Positions 1 to 7,988 of a stretch of 17,849 nucleotides of DNA are shown here, in pieces. The stretch comes from CAYOFK01 sp964403185 (GTDB lineage: Bacteria > Bacteroidota > Bacteroidia > Bacteroidales > VadinHA17). Position numbers and translations under genes: made by a program. Position 1 is the first letter of the stretch. Each line of letters starts with the position of its first letter. Under the pieces are notes generated by a model. That model was not told the origin of the DNA and made no database searches. It saw nothing but the letters and a program-made list of their open reading frames with translations. The stretch lies in the NCBI GenBank assembly GCA_964403185.1, contig CAYOFK010000044.1, positions 1 to 17,849 of the forward strand. The letters are read 5' to 3'.

Positions 1-150
1 CTTAGAAAAAGGGTCTTGGATCCTGACAACACATTTGTGTTCGTCAGTGAGGTGGCTCCCAAAGGGAGACGGGGGATTTTTTTCGTTGCCATATGGCACA
101 AAGGAAGGGGTTACAGGGCCTTAACAAATTTGTATCACTCTCCAAAGTAG
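1..150 (+). other. Possible 3' end of a reading frame entering from the left edge
   Basis: Frame 1 is open from the first base to a TAG at 148-150, giving 49 codons; residues include DPDNTFVFVSEVAPKGRRG. Its last 16 bases overlap the 3' end of the convergent fic gene. Frame 2 is also open as far as a TAA near 122-124, so openness alone is weak evidence, and the two frames could reflect a decayed or frameshifted gene. I do not recognise the family. The FVFVSE string faintly recalls a stretch in tyrosine recombinases, but no catalytic residue is visible and I do not call it one. It could equally be non-coding repeat sequence. Confidence 0.2.
23..98. repeat. Hairpin cluster at left edge
   Basis: Three inverted repeats lie in 76 bases. 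At 23-47, CTGAC(A)ACACA pairs with TGTGT(T)C-GTCAG, with one bulged base. At 56-68, CTCCC-AAA-GGGAG is perfect, and a T7 run follows at 77-83 after an 8-base spacer. At 87-98, TGCCATATGGCA is a perfect 12-bp palindrome. The CTCCC/GGGAG hairpin with its T-run is a loose plus-strand terminator candidate, but the spacer is too long for a textbook one. On the minus strand the cluster lies just past the fic stop and could shape that 3' end. Confidence 0.35.
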
Positions 151-1706
151 TGTAGATAATGACTCTCAATTTGCTGAATTTCTTCTTCATTCAATTCCTT
201 AAATTCTTTATTTCTGGCTCTGTTCGATAACTTTCCATTGTTTTGTTCCAGGAACCTTACCAGTAATGCCACCATATTATCCGGCATTTCGAAAGTGTCA
301 TCCAGCCAGCCTTTGAAATCATCGTATTTTTTTAAATAAGATACCTCTTGTGGAATTATCCTTTCAATAGTATCATTTACACAATCAAATAGAAATTCGG
401 CTTGTGTAGTAGCATCGAAATATCTGTAATAATCAATTGTCTCATTCAATACTTCAACATTATTATCCTGAGTCGTTTTCCATTCGATAAAATCCTGAAT
501 AGGGTACGAGTAAGATCCGAGTATCTTTCGGTAGTCGGTAATCTGCTCCAATATTGCCGCTGATACCGGGAATATTATTCCCTGGGGAGTAAACTTCAGT
601 TTGGCAAGTATATGGTGAATCAGATACCGGTGAATTCTTCCATTGCCGTCAACAAAAGGATGAATAAAAACAAAACCAAATGCAATCTTTGCAGCTGTGA
701 TAACAGGATGGAATTGAGATTTTTCTAATATCGAATCAGTTTCTACTAAACCATCGATTAGTTTATCCAAATCTTTCCATCGTGCAGATATATGTTCCGG
801 AATAGGTTCCCCGGTGCTTCTATCATGTTCTCCAACAAATTCTCCTTCCTTTCTTAATCCCATCTTTATAAATCTGCTGCTTTCGATGACGATTTGTTGT
901 AGGCGCAACAGTTCTTCTTTTGACAATGGTCTGTTACCGGCTTGTCCAATTACTTTACCCCATCTGCTTGCCCTATTGTTTGAAGGAGTTTCTCCTTCAA
1001 TATTAAATGAAGCTTTTGAATCTTTAAGCAGGAGGAAAGCGGAAGTTCTCAGCAATATATCATTATGTACATTTCGAACCAGTTCATTTGTTTTTTCGGA
1101 GAGATCCTCTTTGATATATTTTTCCAGCTTTTCAGTCCTATGAACTAATGGACAATAATTGATTGTTCCCGGCAGATTATTTCTAATACGGTGACGAGGG
1201 GAATTGCCACCTTTTCCTATTGTATATTGCAGGTTACCATCAATTAATGGAATATAATTACCCTCTTTAAGATCAGGAATATTCAGTGATTTTTGCATTA
1301 ACCACTCAAAAAGGAACCATATTCTACGACTGTATTGTCCTAATGGCTCACTTTGAACCAGACTTTCTATCACTGTTTCTTCAACTCTTTCAAATAACTT
1401 CTTAAAGAACAAAAGATTAACTCCTTCATATTTCAGGCTAAAAACAAGATTCCCATAAAGTGAATCATTTGGCATATGACGGGGGGTGTATACTAACCAT
1501 TCAGATGTTGAATATTGTCTTCGTTTTTGACTGATTAAAGCCAATCTTGATGGAATAGGGCATTGAAGTTGCAGAGAGTCAATGATAGCACCATAACCTA
1601 CCAGGGTCCCTTTTTCGGGTGTTTGTCTTCCGTGAAAAACAGTTATTTGTTGTGAATAATGCATAATATTAAGATCTTCGTGTGAAAAATCATTATAATT
1701 TGACAT
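135..1706 (-). CDS. Fic family protein, class II (predicted protein adenylyltransferase)
   Basis: Predicted cytoplasmic enzyme that transfers AMP (or another nucleotide moiety) from a nucleotide donor to a hydroxyl side chain of a target protein. The 523-residue protein carries the full Fic signature HPFVDGNGRIHR at residues 349-360, matching HxFx(D/E)GNGRxxR, so the active site looks intact. An N-terminal inhibitory motif SFNIEG at 233-238 fits (S/T)xxxE(G/N), placing it in class II, where the glutamate (E237 here) blocks productive ATP binding until relieved. Around 291-316, the GEHDRSTGEPIPEHIS region is typical of long bacterial Fic proteins. The C-terminal ~60 residues (LSNRARNKEFKELNEEEIQ) look like a winged-helix tail. 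The start ATG at 1704-1706 is the first in frame. It diverges from the SNF2 gene across a 236-bp spacer. No toxin-antitoxin partner is adjacent; the inhibitor is in cis. The target protein is unknown. Confidence 0.93.
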   Translation of the reverse strand: MSNYNDFSHEDLNIMHYSQQITVFHGRQTPEKGTLVGYGAIIDSLQLQCPIPSRLALISQKRRQYSTSEWLVYTPRHMPNDSLYGNLVFSLKYEGVNLLFFKKLFERVEETVIESLVQSEPLGQYSRRIWFLFEWLMQKSLNIPDLKEGNYIPLIDGNLQYTIGKGGNSPRHRIRNNLPGTINYCPLVHRTEKLEKYIKEDLSEKTNELVRNVHNDILLRTSAFLLLKDSKASFNIEGETPSNNRASRWGKVIGQAGNRPLSKEELLRLQQIVIESSRFIKMGLRKEGEFVGEHDRSTGEPIPEHISARWKDLDKLIDGLVETDSILEKSQFHPVITAAKIAFGFVFIHPFVDGNGRIHRYLIHHILAKLKFTPQGIIFPVSAAILEQITDYRKILGSYSYPIQDFIEWKTTQDNNVEVLNETIDYYRYFDATTQAEFLFDCVNDTIERIIPQEVSYLKKYDDFKGWLDDTFEMPDNMVALLVRFLEQNNGKLSNRARNKEFKELNEEEIQQIESHYLHYFGE

Positions 1707-1861
1707 TTTATGGATATTTATTTATTGCTAATATATGTGAAAAATAATTAAAAGCCGTGAATATTATTTAAAAATACAAGCGTTACGTGAAAAACATTTA
1801 TTACCCATTTACAGATATTGACAATCAGGAAATAAGTAGGGATAAAATCTGTCTTCGGTGA

Positions 1862-1893
1862 TTTATGTGAATACTTTAGATAAACTATATTTG
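1862..1893 (+). promoter_or_regulatory. Candidate Bacteroidota-type promoter for the SNF2 gene
   Basis: TATATTTG at 1886-1893 matches the -7 consensus TAnnTTTG of the Bacteroidota primary sigma factor. TTTA at 1862-1865 stands 20 bases upstream, one mismatch from the -33 element TTTG at near-normal spacing. The implied start, around 1900, leaves a leader of about 43 bases before the ATG at 1943. It was found by eye only; chance matches are possible in AT-rich spacers. Confidence 0.45.
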
Positions 1894-1942
1894 AGGGACA
1901 TTTTAATGAATCGTTTAATTTACAGCTAAGTTCAGCAAGAAA

Positions 1943-4222
1943 ATGAGTGTGCCTTATTCCATAAAACCGAAAAACATGTCTGTTGATGAGTGGCAGGCAG
2001 AATTGAGAAAGCAGTTTGCATCGGCCCGGAATTTCAGGATAAAAAACCTGGGCGATCACCCGGTTTATTCAGATTTTGAGGTATATAATCCGGAAACAGA
2101 CAAGACATACAAGGTATCCATCAGGGATAATATAAGCAGTTACAATTATTGTTCATGTCCCGATTTCAGGGTCAATACGCTTGGAACCTGCAAGCATGTG
2201 GAATATGTTCTTTTAAAGCTTCTCAGGTATAAAAAGAACCAAAGGCATTTCAGTCAGTTACAGAAACATGGGTATTCTTCCTTGAGCATTCTTTACGGCC
2301 ATCAGCAGCTAATCCGCCTGAAAAAAGCAAATAGCGGCATCAGGTTTAAGCAGGAGAAACTCTTTTTCGACACACAGGGGTTTCTGTTGCCGGGCATGAT
2401 CTTCAATCTGGACTCCTTCATTAGGCAGGCCGTTCAGACGAATCTGTCCTTCAGGATCTATCCTGATGTATTTGAGTTTATTATCCAGCACAAAAAAGAT
2501 AAGGAAAGAAAAGAAAGGCTGAAGAAGATCTTCCCGGACGGCCCTGAAAGTGAAATATTTAATAACCTGATCAACACCAGGCTTTACCCCTATCAAAAAA
2601 TGGGGATTATTGACATCATTGATGCAGGCAGGGTATTGCTGGCCGATGATATGGGTCTTGGGAAAACCATACAAGCTATTGCTGCCGTAGAGGTTTATGC
2701 CCGGTATTTCAAGGTGGCAAAGGTCCTTATCATTTGTCCAACCTCCTTGAAGTATCAGTGGAAGGCTGAGATCAGGAAATTCACCGGAAGAAATGCCTGT
2801 GTGGTTGAAGGATTGGTCCATAAGCGGAAAGAGCTTTATCTGCATGACGATTTTTATAAGATCATCAGTTTTGGTTTGGTTCGGAATGACACGGACCTAA
2901 TCAATGCATGGGAGGCAGATCTGGTCATTGTGGACGAGGCCCAGAGAATAAAGAACTGGAAAACACTCACCGCAAAATCTGTTAAAAAGATCCATACCGA
3001 ATATGCAATCGTGACAACGGGAACACCACTGGAAAACAGGATTGATGAATTGCATTCCATCGTGGAATATATAGACCATTTCAAACTGGGGCCGTTGTTC
3101 AGGTTTCTTGACAACCACCAAATCCTGGATGAGAACGGGAAGCTGAAAGGATATAAAGACCTTAGAACCATCAATAAAACTCTGGAGGATATCCTGATCA
3201 GGCGCACGAAAAACGAGATCTTTGACCAGATTCCTGGACGAATTGACAAGAATTTCTTTGTCGAGATGACCGCTGAACAAAAATCCGACCATAAGGCTTA
3301 TTACGACGTGGTGTCCCGGCTGGCCAGTAAGTGGATCGTTAAAGGCTTCCTGAGCGAGGAGGAGAGACAGAAACTGCTTATCGGCCTGAATTGCATGCGG
3401 ATGATATCGGATTCAACCTATATCTTGAACGCGAAAACGAATTTCGGCAATAAAATTGGTGAATTGAAGAGCCTGATCGGGGAAATTACAGAAGATCCAG
3501 GCAATAAAGTTGTAATATTCAGTCAGTGGAAGAGGATGTTTGACCTGTTGATCCCAGAGCTTGATAAAGCAGACTTGACGTATGTGTATCTGAATGGAGA
3601 GGTTCCTTCCCGGCAGCGTAAAACAATCATTGAGAGGTTTCAGAGCGATCATGCCCTGAAAATCTTCCTTTCCACTGATGCAGGCGGAGTAGGGGTAAAT
3701 CTTCAGAGTGCGAACATCCTGATCAACATTGACCTGCCGTGGAATCCGGCCGTGCTCGAACAACGCATCGGGAGGATTTACCGGCTTGGCCAGAAAAAGC
3801 ATATTCAGGTCTATAACTTCATTTCAGAAGGCTCCATCGAACACAGGATACTACACTTGCTCGACTTCAAAAGGAGTGTATTTACAGGTGTGATTGATGA
3901 AGGGGGTGAGGACCGGGTGATGCTGGAAGGATTCCTCCAATCAGTGAAGGCCATGTTGGATGTCAGTCTTGATCAACCGGCTGGGAAGAAAACAGATTAT
4001 GCTGTCGAAGTGGAGAGCAGTAGCCTTGCAGCTGAAATGAATGCCTCTTATCAACAGGAGGGACCAGAGGAAGAACTTGTGGATGAACTGCCGGATCTGG
4101 GCCGGGACACGGATGTTGCCTCCCTGAATGACCATGTGGATTATGGGATCCTGTTTAGTTTCAGGAAAAGAGTGATTCGATGGATAAGCCGTATTTCCGG
4201 TCTCTTGAACAGAAAAAAATAA
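1943..4222 (+). CDS. SNF2-family DEAQ-box ATPase with N-terminal SWIM zinc finger
   Basis: Predicted ATP-driven double-stranded DNA translocase (helicase superfamily 2, Swi2/Snf2), probably remodelling protein-DNA complexes. In the 759 residues, a SWIM zinc finger comes first: C70, C72, C83 and H85 in a CxCx10CxH pattern. The first RecA-like lobe follows, with LYPYQ (214-218, Q-motif-like), DDMGLGKT (Walker A, 235-242), DEAQ (Walker B, 331-334) and TGTPLENR (motif III, 359-366). The second lobe has NKVVIFSQWK (521-530), STDAGGVGVNLQ (577-588) and QRIGRIYRLGQ (motif VI, 607-617). All ATPase motifs look intact. The tail from about 650 is acidic and low in recognisable motifs, then turns strongly basic over the last 20 residues (RKRVIRWISRISGLLNRKK). 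The ATG at 1943 lacks a clear Shine-Dalgarno, as is usual in this phylum. Such SWIM-SNF2 proteins are widespread and mostly uncharacterised; the specific role is unknown. Confidence 0.95.
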   Translation: MSVPYSIKPKNMSVDEWQAELRKQFASARNFRIKNLGDHPVYSDFEVYNPETDKTYKVSIRDNISSYNYCSCPDFRVNTLGTCKHVEYVLLKLLRYKKNQRHFSQLQKHGYSSLSILYGHQQLIRLKKANSGIRFKQEKLFFDTQGFLLPGMIFNLDSFIRQAVQTNLSFRIYPDVFEFIIQHKKDKERKERLKKIFPDGPESEIFNNLINTRLYPYQKMGIIDIIDAGRVLLADDMGLGKTIQAIAAVEVYARYFKVAKVLIICPTSLKYQWKAEIRKFTGRNACVVEGLVHKRKELYLHDDFYKIISFGLVRNDTDLINAWEADLVIVDEAQRIKNWKTLTAKSVKKIHTEYAIVTTGTPLENRIDELHSIVEYIDHFKLGPLFRFLDNHQILDENGKLKGYKDLRTINKTLEDILIRRTKNEIFDQIPGRIDKNFFVEMTAEQKSDHKAYYDVVSRLASKWIVKGFLSEEERQKLLIGLNCMRMISDSTYILNAKTNFGNKIGELKSLIGEITEDPGNKVVIFSQWKRMFDLLIPELDKADLTYVYLNGEVPSRQRKTIIERFQSDHALKIFLSTDAGGVGVNLQSANILINIDLPWNPAVLEQRIGRIYRLGQKKHIQVYNFISEGSIEHRILHLLDFKRSVFTGVIDEGGEDRVMLEGFLQSVKAMLDVSLDQPAGKKTDYAVEVESSSLAAEMNASYQQEGPEEELVDELPDLGRDTDVASLNDHVDYGILFSFRKRVIRWISRISGLLNRKK

Positions 4223-4237
4223 AGACATTACAAACCC

Positions 4238-4402
4238 ATGAGCAGGGGCATGGTCCTGTTGTTAATACAAAAGATCAGGAATGCCCGCAATCCGGGGTTT
4301 GTTCCTTTCCTGAAAGTGTGGCAGATGATAGAATACCGGAAAGTGAGAGAGAAACTTCAGACGGTCATCAATTATCCGGAGGGTTATCAGATCATGGCTT
4401 AA
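4238..4402 (+). CDS. Small basic ORF (54 aa) downstream of the SNF2 gene
   Basis: An ATG at 4238, only 15 bases after the SNF2 stop, opens a 54-codon frame ending in TAA at 4400-4402. It begins MSRGMVLLLIQKIRNARNPG and continues into a basic, aromatic-containing middle (FLKVWQMIEYRKVREKLQ), ending PEGYQIMA. The composition looks protein-like, net positive and partly amphipathic, unlike the overlapping frame from 4180, which is low in hydrophobic residues. The spacing suggests co-transcription with the SNF2 gene. Its last 11 bases overlap the 3' end of the convergent 400-residue gene. I do not recognise a family. It may be a real small protein, a decayed gene tail, or a chance frame. An internal ATG at 4250 is an alternative start. 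Confidence 0.4.
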   Translation: MSRGMVLLLIQKIRNARNPGFVPFLKVWQMIEYRKVREKLQTVINYPEGYQIMA

Positions 4403-5594
4403 TTTTGCCCATAACCGTCTTCACAAGATCACGGGCGGTTTGAATATCCACCCCTGCTTTTTTTGCCATTGCCTCAATATCCGGTTGGCGGCCGGCATTG
4501 ATATCGGGCAGAACCAAAGACATAAAATCATTCAGATTTTCAACTGCCTCTTTTTCCTGTTCAGAGGGTTCTTTTTCGAACATATCAGCATACTCATTCA
4601 ATAATATTTCCTTTTTCAGGATATCTTTTGCTGTCATAAGCATGGAAAGATTCACGCGGATAAAGGGTTCATCTGAAAAATTATGACCGTACTCGTTTAA
4701 ACCACCCACAAGTGCACGAAAACCACGATCAGTCATTGCAGAAAGTACAATTACTTTTTCGCCTTCATCAAAATATGCATTGGCAAAATGGGGATGATCT
4801 CCCCAGTCTTTCAATATGAACCGGTAAACCCCGTCATTGTATTCCGTTTTGAAACTTTTTCTAAGGTCCTTTGTATTGATCGCATCCAGGTCATATTCCG
4901 ATATTGCCTGAATAAACTGATCATCTTTATGCATAGTCACCGGATAATTGGCCCCCGACAAAAGCATCATATAGGGAATGGGGTTGTTTTCCACATTTGC
5001 CAGAATTCCCGCTTCATCCTCGATTTCAGACTTTAGCTCTGTGGCAAAAAAGAAGATATCATCCGGTTCAAAACTTTTATAAGCCCCGATCGGTCCAAAA
5101 CTTTGCCAGCATTCTCCGTTGTAACCAATAAGGTTGAACCAGAGAATAGCTGACTGTTCCTTGAGTATTTTTGTGATCCCGGGAGAAAACAATGTATATT
5201 GTTCCCCGGTAAAAACCTCATCCATAATAAAGAAATCTTTAGCCGGCTGGTTGGCGATCACACTGAAACTAAACCTCCAGGGTTGTGTTGCCTGTTGCTC
5301 AAGATAGCTCATTCCTTTTCTGCCAAGTTGTTTTAATGCAGTGTGGTTCAGGTATTTCTTTATAAGCCCTTCTTTCCTGAATATCTTGTGTACAATATAC
5401 TGTGATTTAAGCAGGTTCACCCATTCCTTTTTAAGTTTTCGGGTTACATGGCTATATGCAGCAAATCGTTGGTTCATATCACGTTCGAGTTTGTCGCGAT
5501 TTGCAGCATAATAGATTAAAAATTCGTCAATCACAGCCTGGGAAATACGGTTGTTTTCCTCACAGATGGTCCGGATGGCTTCATAGGTTTTCAT
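4392..5594 (-). CDS. Hypothetical protein, 400 aa, family not recognised
   Basis: A long, well-composed frame with no signal peptide and no membrane segment, so probably cytoplasmic. The N-terminal ~110 residues are charged and helical (for example RDKLERDMNQRFAAYSH). A mixed, aromatic-rich middle (about 110-320) includes QPWRFSFSVIANQPAKDFFI, WFNLIGYNGECWQSFGPIGA and DWGDHPHFANAYFDEGEK. A helical C-terminus follows, with an acidic stretch (EKEPSEQEKEAVENL) and a final segment around 372-398 (IEAMAKKAGVDIQTARDLVK) that resembles a small helix-turn-helix-like fold. No catalytic motif is evident. The start ATG (5592-5594) is the first in frame. TATTTTTG on the minus strand (5730-5723) matches a TAnnTTTG -7 element about 130 bases upstream, but no -33 partner was found. 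The gene is convergent with the SNF2 unit and overlaps its small downstream ORF by 11 bp. Confidence 0.85.
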   Translation of the reverse strand: MKTYEAIRTICEENNRISQAVIDEFLIYYAANRDKLERDMNQRFAAYSHVTRKLKKEWVNLLKSQYIVHKIFRKEGLIKKYLNHTALKQLGRKGMSYLEQQATQPWRFSFSVIANQPAKDFFIMDEVFTGEQYTLFSPGITKILKEQSAILWFNLIGYNGECWQSFGPIGAYKSFEPDDIFFFATELKSEIEDEAGILANVENNPIPYMMLLSGANYPVTMHKDDQFIQAISEYDLDAINTKDLRKSFKTEYNDGVYRFILKDWGDHPHFANAYFDEGEKVIVLSAMTDRGFRALVGGLNEYGHNFSDEPFIRVNLSMLMTAKDILKKEILLNEYADMFEKEPSEQEKEAVENLNDFMSLVLPDINAGRQPDIEAMAKKAGVDIQTARDLVKTVMGKIKP

Positions 5595-5764
5595 ACGGAT
5601 TATTATAAATGAATCATTAATACGGAAGCAACAATATACCTAATTGGAGTGGACTTATTCCAGGGAATATTATTTATCCCTTGAAAATCATAGATCGCAC
5701 TGCACAAAGTAAGAAATAACCTCAAAAATACAGCAAAGCAGTAAAATAATTCCGTCTGATAAAA

Positions 5765-6937
5765 TCAACTCTGTTTTTTGTATTTGCCGGTAATAAGTAC
5801 AGGGTTATCGCCTTCCGATATTTCACTGTTCAGTTTTTTCAGTTCGTTTTTCTTATCACCGGGAAGATCGCCATTTTTTAGGGCATCTTCCAGTAATTTT
5901 TTAAAATCCATAGCCTGGTACTGGACCATGAATTGGGTATAATGCGGAAAACCGAAAGACGGAACAGTTAATTGAATACCCAGGTAATCAAAATAGATAG
6001 AGCTTATTTTATTTAAGGTATTATTGCTCCTGTTGAGAAATAAAAATTCAGGGTCCGACAAATTCATACTTACAGTATTTGGCGTAACAATATTTTCATA
6101 ACCTCTTTTACGCAGGAACACCCTGTCTTTATCCATGTACAGAATGGAAACATAAAATCCTGTGATTTTATAGCCGTTTTTTTGAGGCTTTTCAACTATA
6201 AGTGAAATAACGGGCACCATTTCCGGCCCCTTGATCCGGAAAATTGTATCAGATTCCGGGGGTTGGAAAAGGATGGAATTATCCTTTGCTTTAATAAAAA
6301 CCGGGGACATTCCTGCCCAGGCACCGGGGTGCGGTACCGGTTCTTTCTTTATACCCTCCAGTATCCGTCCTGTATTTGACTGATAAAAGTAAAGATACCC
6401 GTATTTGGAAAATAATGACGGCAGGATCGCGAGTGTGGAATCATTAACAGATAACATATTGCTTAAATAACCATTTTCTTCAAAAGGTATTTTCCTTTCA
6501 TATCTGCCGCTCTTCAGGTTATACTTGTTAATATGGTTTTTAGAGAAATCATGATAAAAAAGGAATTGCTCATTATCATCCACAGCCCATGTATCAACCT
6601 GATTGAATTCCCCAGGACCACGTCCCTTTATGGCTATGGTACGTATATATCTGCCGTCAGCGGAGAACTGCAAAACTTTTTTAGGATCTATTGAAATAAT
6701 ATATTTCTCCCCAACAAAACCGTGAAAGCGGGGGATGAGGGAGTTTTTATTTGTCTCCAGCCTTACCAATCTGACATCATCCGACAAGTCGCTCAGTATG
6801 AGGGGTACATCAATATACTTTTCAGTGAGGTCTATATTGAGGATACTTTCCAAATCATCACTTTTATCCGGTTGCCTGCAACATATTATAAAAATGACAA
6901 AACAAAATAAAAAAACAATGTATGTTAAATGTTTCAT
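5765..6937 (-). CDS. 6-bladed beta-propeller lipoprotein
   Basis: Predicted periplasmic or surface lipoprotein of the Bacteroidota 6-bladed beta-propeller family (PF17170/DUF5128-like), function unknown. I place the start at 6937 rather than 6982. The inner ATG gives a clean lipoprotein signal, MKHLTYIVFLFCFVIFIICC, with Cys19 or Cys20 as acceptor, whereas the longer start adds 15 residues ahead of it. The mature protein shows VRLVRLETN near 55-63, the GRGPGEF hallmark at 105-111, and repeated blade-like strands such as FLFYHDFSKNHINKYNL, DNSILFQPPESDTIFRI and RVFLRKRGYENIV. About 390 residues is usual for the family. It stands alone, divergent from the small membrane protein at 7275. The C-terminal ~40 residues are Lys/Glu-rich and probably lie outside the propeller. 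Confidence 0.85.
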   Translation of the reverse strand: MKHLTYIVFLFCFVIFIICCRQPDKSDDLESILNIDLTEKYIDVPLILSDLSDDVRLVRLETNKNSLIPRFHGFVGEKYIISIDPKKVLQFSADGRYIRTIAIKGRGPGEFNQVDTWAVDDNEQFLFYHDFSKNHINKYNLKSGRYERKIPFEENGYLSNMLSVNDSTLAILPSLFSKYGYLYFYQSNTGRILEGIKKEPVPHPGAWAGMSPVFIKAKDNSILFQPPESDTIFRIKGPEMVPVISLIVEKPQKNGYKITGFYVSILYMDKDRVFLRKRGYENIVTPNTVSMNLSDPEFLFLNRSNNTLNKISSIYFDYLGIQLTVPSFGFPHYTQFMVQYQAMDFKKLLEDALKNGDLPGDKKNELKKLNSEISEGDNPVLITGKYKKQS

Positions 6938-7274
6938 AATGTAGCTTTTAACAATTAGATAAATTGGTCCGGAGCATCCCAATTCATAATGTTTGCAGTG
7001 AGTAAATACGTAACTTATTTATGTTTGCAATCAAATTTGAGGATTTTTACCGAATTTACACAATACATAATCGATTCCTTTAATCAAAATGTTTATTACG
7101 GAACCAGGTGAGTGGATTATGGTTTTATAAACCTACACCAAATGCACATCAAGGTCAAATGAGGTTCTTTGATGTATCATTTATGCCTGCATTTCTTGGT
7201 TTATTGGATTAAACAATTAATTTTATATTGTTGAAAACCTGAATGCTGCACTGCCCGTAAATTGGAATGATCGC
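6938..7274. other. Divergent intergenic region, 337 bp
   Basis: AT-rich spacer between the beta-propeller lipoprotein (minus) and the small membrane protein (plus). TATGTTTG at 7020-7027 matches the -7 consensus on the plus strand, but the nearest TTTG (6992-6995) is 24 bases upstream, longer than the usual 19-21, and the site lies about 250 bases before the next ATG. The 8-mer TGTTTGCA recurs at about 6990 and 7022. No CAAAnnTA (a minus-strand -7) was found. I see no RNA gene, repeat or convincing small ORF here. Confidence 0.5.
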
Positions 7275-7721
7275 ATGAAAATTAAATTTCTGGCTTTAAA
7301 TATCCTGATCCCGGTTTTGTTTGTTATGGCTGTGTATAGCTCCTTTTTATGCATTGGAAGCATTAAAAAGCATGAGCACCTGCTGCAATACAAACCTGCC
7401 AGAACGGCCCGGCTTCAGGAAGTTGATGAACTGAAACAAAATCGTCAGGACCTGCTCAGGAGTGTTCCGGCCGAAGAAGTGTCTATTGATCTTTTAGTGG
7501 AGGTGGCCCTCCTGAATGAAGACCTTGACCAGATAATGAGTTCCGAATCGTTTCAGGCAGATCTGGATTCCTATTCTGATTTGCTTCAAAGTTTTGCGGA
7601 ACTTGAAAATAAGTTAACGGTTCGATACATCCTCCAGGCCCTGGGAGTGGTTTTTGGATTTGTCCTGGCTTTCTGGTTAACAAAAGTGTTGCATTCCCGG
7701 TATGAAGCAGATGTTCAATAA
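7275..7721 (+). CDS. Small two-TM membrane protein with coiled-coil-like ectodomain, family unknown
   Basis: The 148-residue protein is not recognised. An N-terminal hydrophobic segment (about 5-29, LALNILIPVLFVMAVYSSFL) and a second one (about 117-139, YILQALGVVFGFVLAFWLTK) flank a charged helical stretch of roughly 85 residues rich in Glu, Asp, Leu and Gln. The expected topology is cytoplasmic N-terminus, periplasmic helical hairpin, cytoplasmic C-terminus. That layout recalls the sensor part of chemoreceptors or kinases but has no output domain. ATG 7275 is chosen because the nearby ATG at 7266 reaches a stop after three codons. A terminator at 7856-7884 separates it from the T9SS gene, so it is probably its own transcript. 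Confidence 0.72.
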   Translation: MKIKFLALNILIPVLFVMAVYSSFLCIGSIKKHEHLLQYKPARTARLQEVDELKQNRQDLLRSVPAEEVSIDLLVEVALLNEDLDQIMSSESFQADLDSYSDLLQSFAELENKLTVRYILQALGVVFGFVLAFWLTKVLHSRYEADVQ

Positions 7722-7855
7722 TCCTGTCACCACTTTGGGGTTTGTATCCGTTTATATCATCGTTGTTCTTCAGGATACCAACAAAGAGAGCATCAATCAG
7801 GACTCTCTCCTTTAATGATGACAACTGTTTATCGCAGCACATGGTTATTAAACAT

Positions 7856-7884
7856 ATCCGGATTTTTTCACCGGATTTTTTTTT
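7856..7884 (+). terminator. Rho-independent terminator
   Basis: ATCCGG (7856-7861) pairs perfectly with CCGGAT (7871-7876) across a 9-base, T-rich loop, followed by an uninterrupted T-run to 7884. It lies 135 bases after the stop of the small membrane protein and 105 bases before the T9SS gene, so it most likely ends the first transcript. Confidence 0.7.
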
Positions 7885-7988
7885 AAAAAAATAACTTAAA
7901 TTGTCGGAACTTTATTTCTCGGTGACTTTTTGTTGATGTTTTCTGATATATTCCGGTAACGTACAGGTTTTTTCAAGTAACTTACCTC

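Noticed and set aside
1748..2059. 103-codon minus-strand frame between fic and the SNF2 gene
   Set aside because: Overlaps the SNF2 start and the candidate promoter; residue pattern is that of a shadow frame.
1943..4222. SNF2 ATPase as part of a DISARM-like defence system
   Set aside because: No methyltransferase, phospholipase-D nuclease, DUF1998 or other defence partner in the neighbourhood, and the SWIM-SNF2 architecture is common outside defence loci.
4180..4443. 87-codon plus-strand frame overlapping the SNF2 3' end
   Set aside because: Poor composition, starts inside the SNF2 gene and runs into the convergent gene. The 54-codon frame in another register is the better candidate.
5660..5685. 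Weak hairpin GGGA...TCCC upstream of the 400-residue gene
   Set aside because: Only 4-5 bp of stem and no T-run; expected by chance.
7020..7027. TATGTTTG as promoter of the small membrane protein
   Set aside because: No TTTG at 19-21 bases upstream and the ATG lies about 250 bases away.
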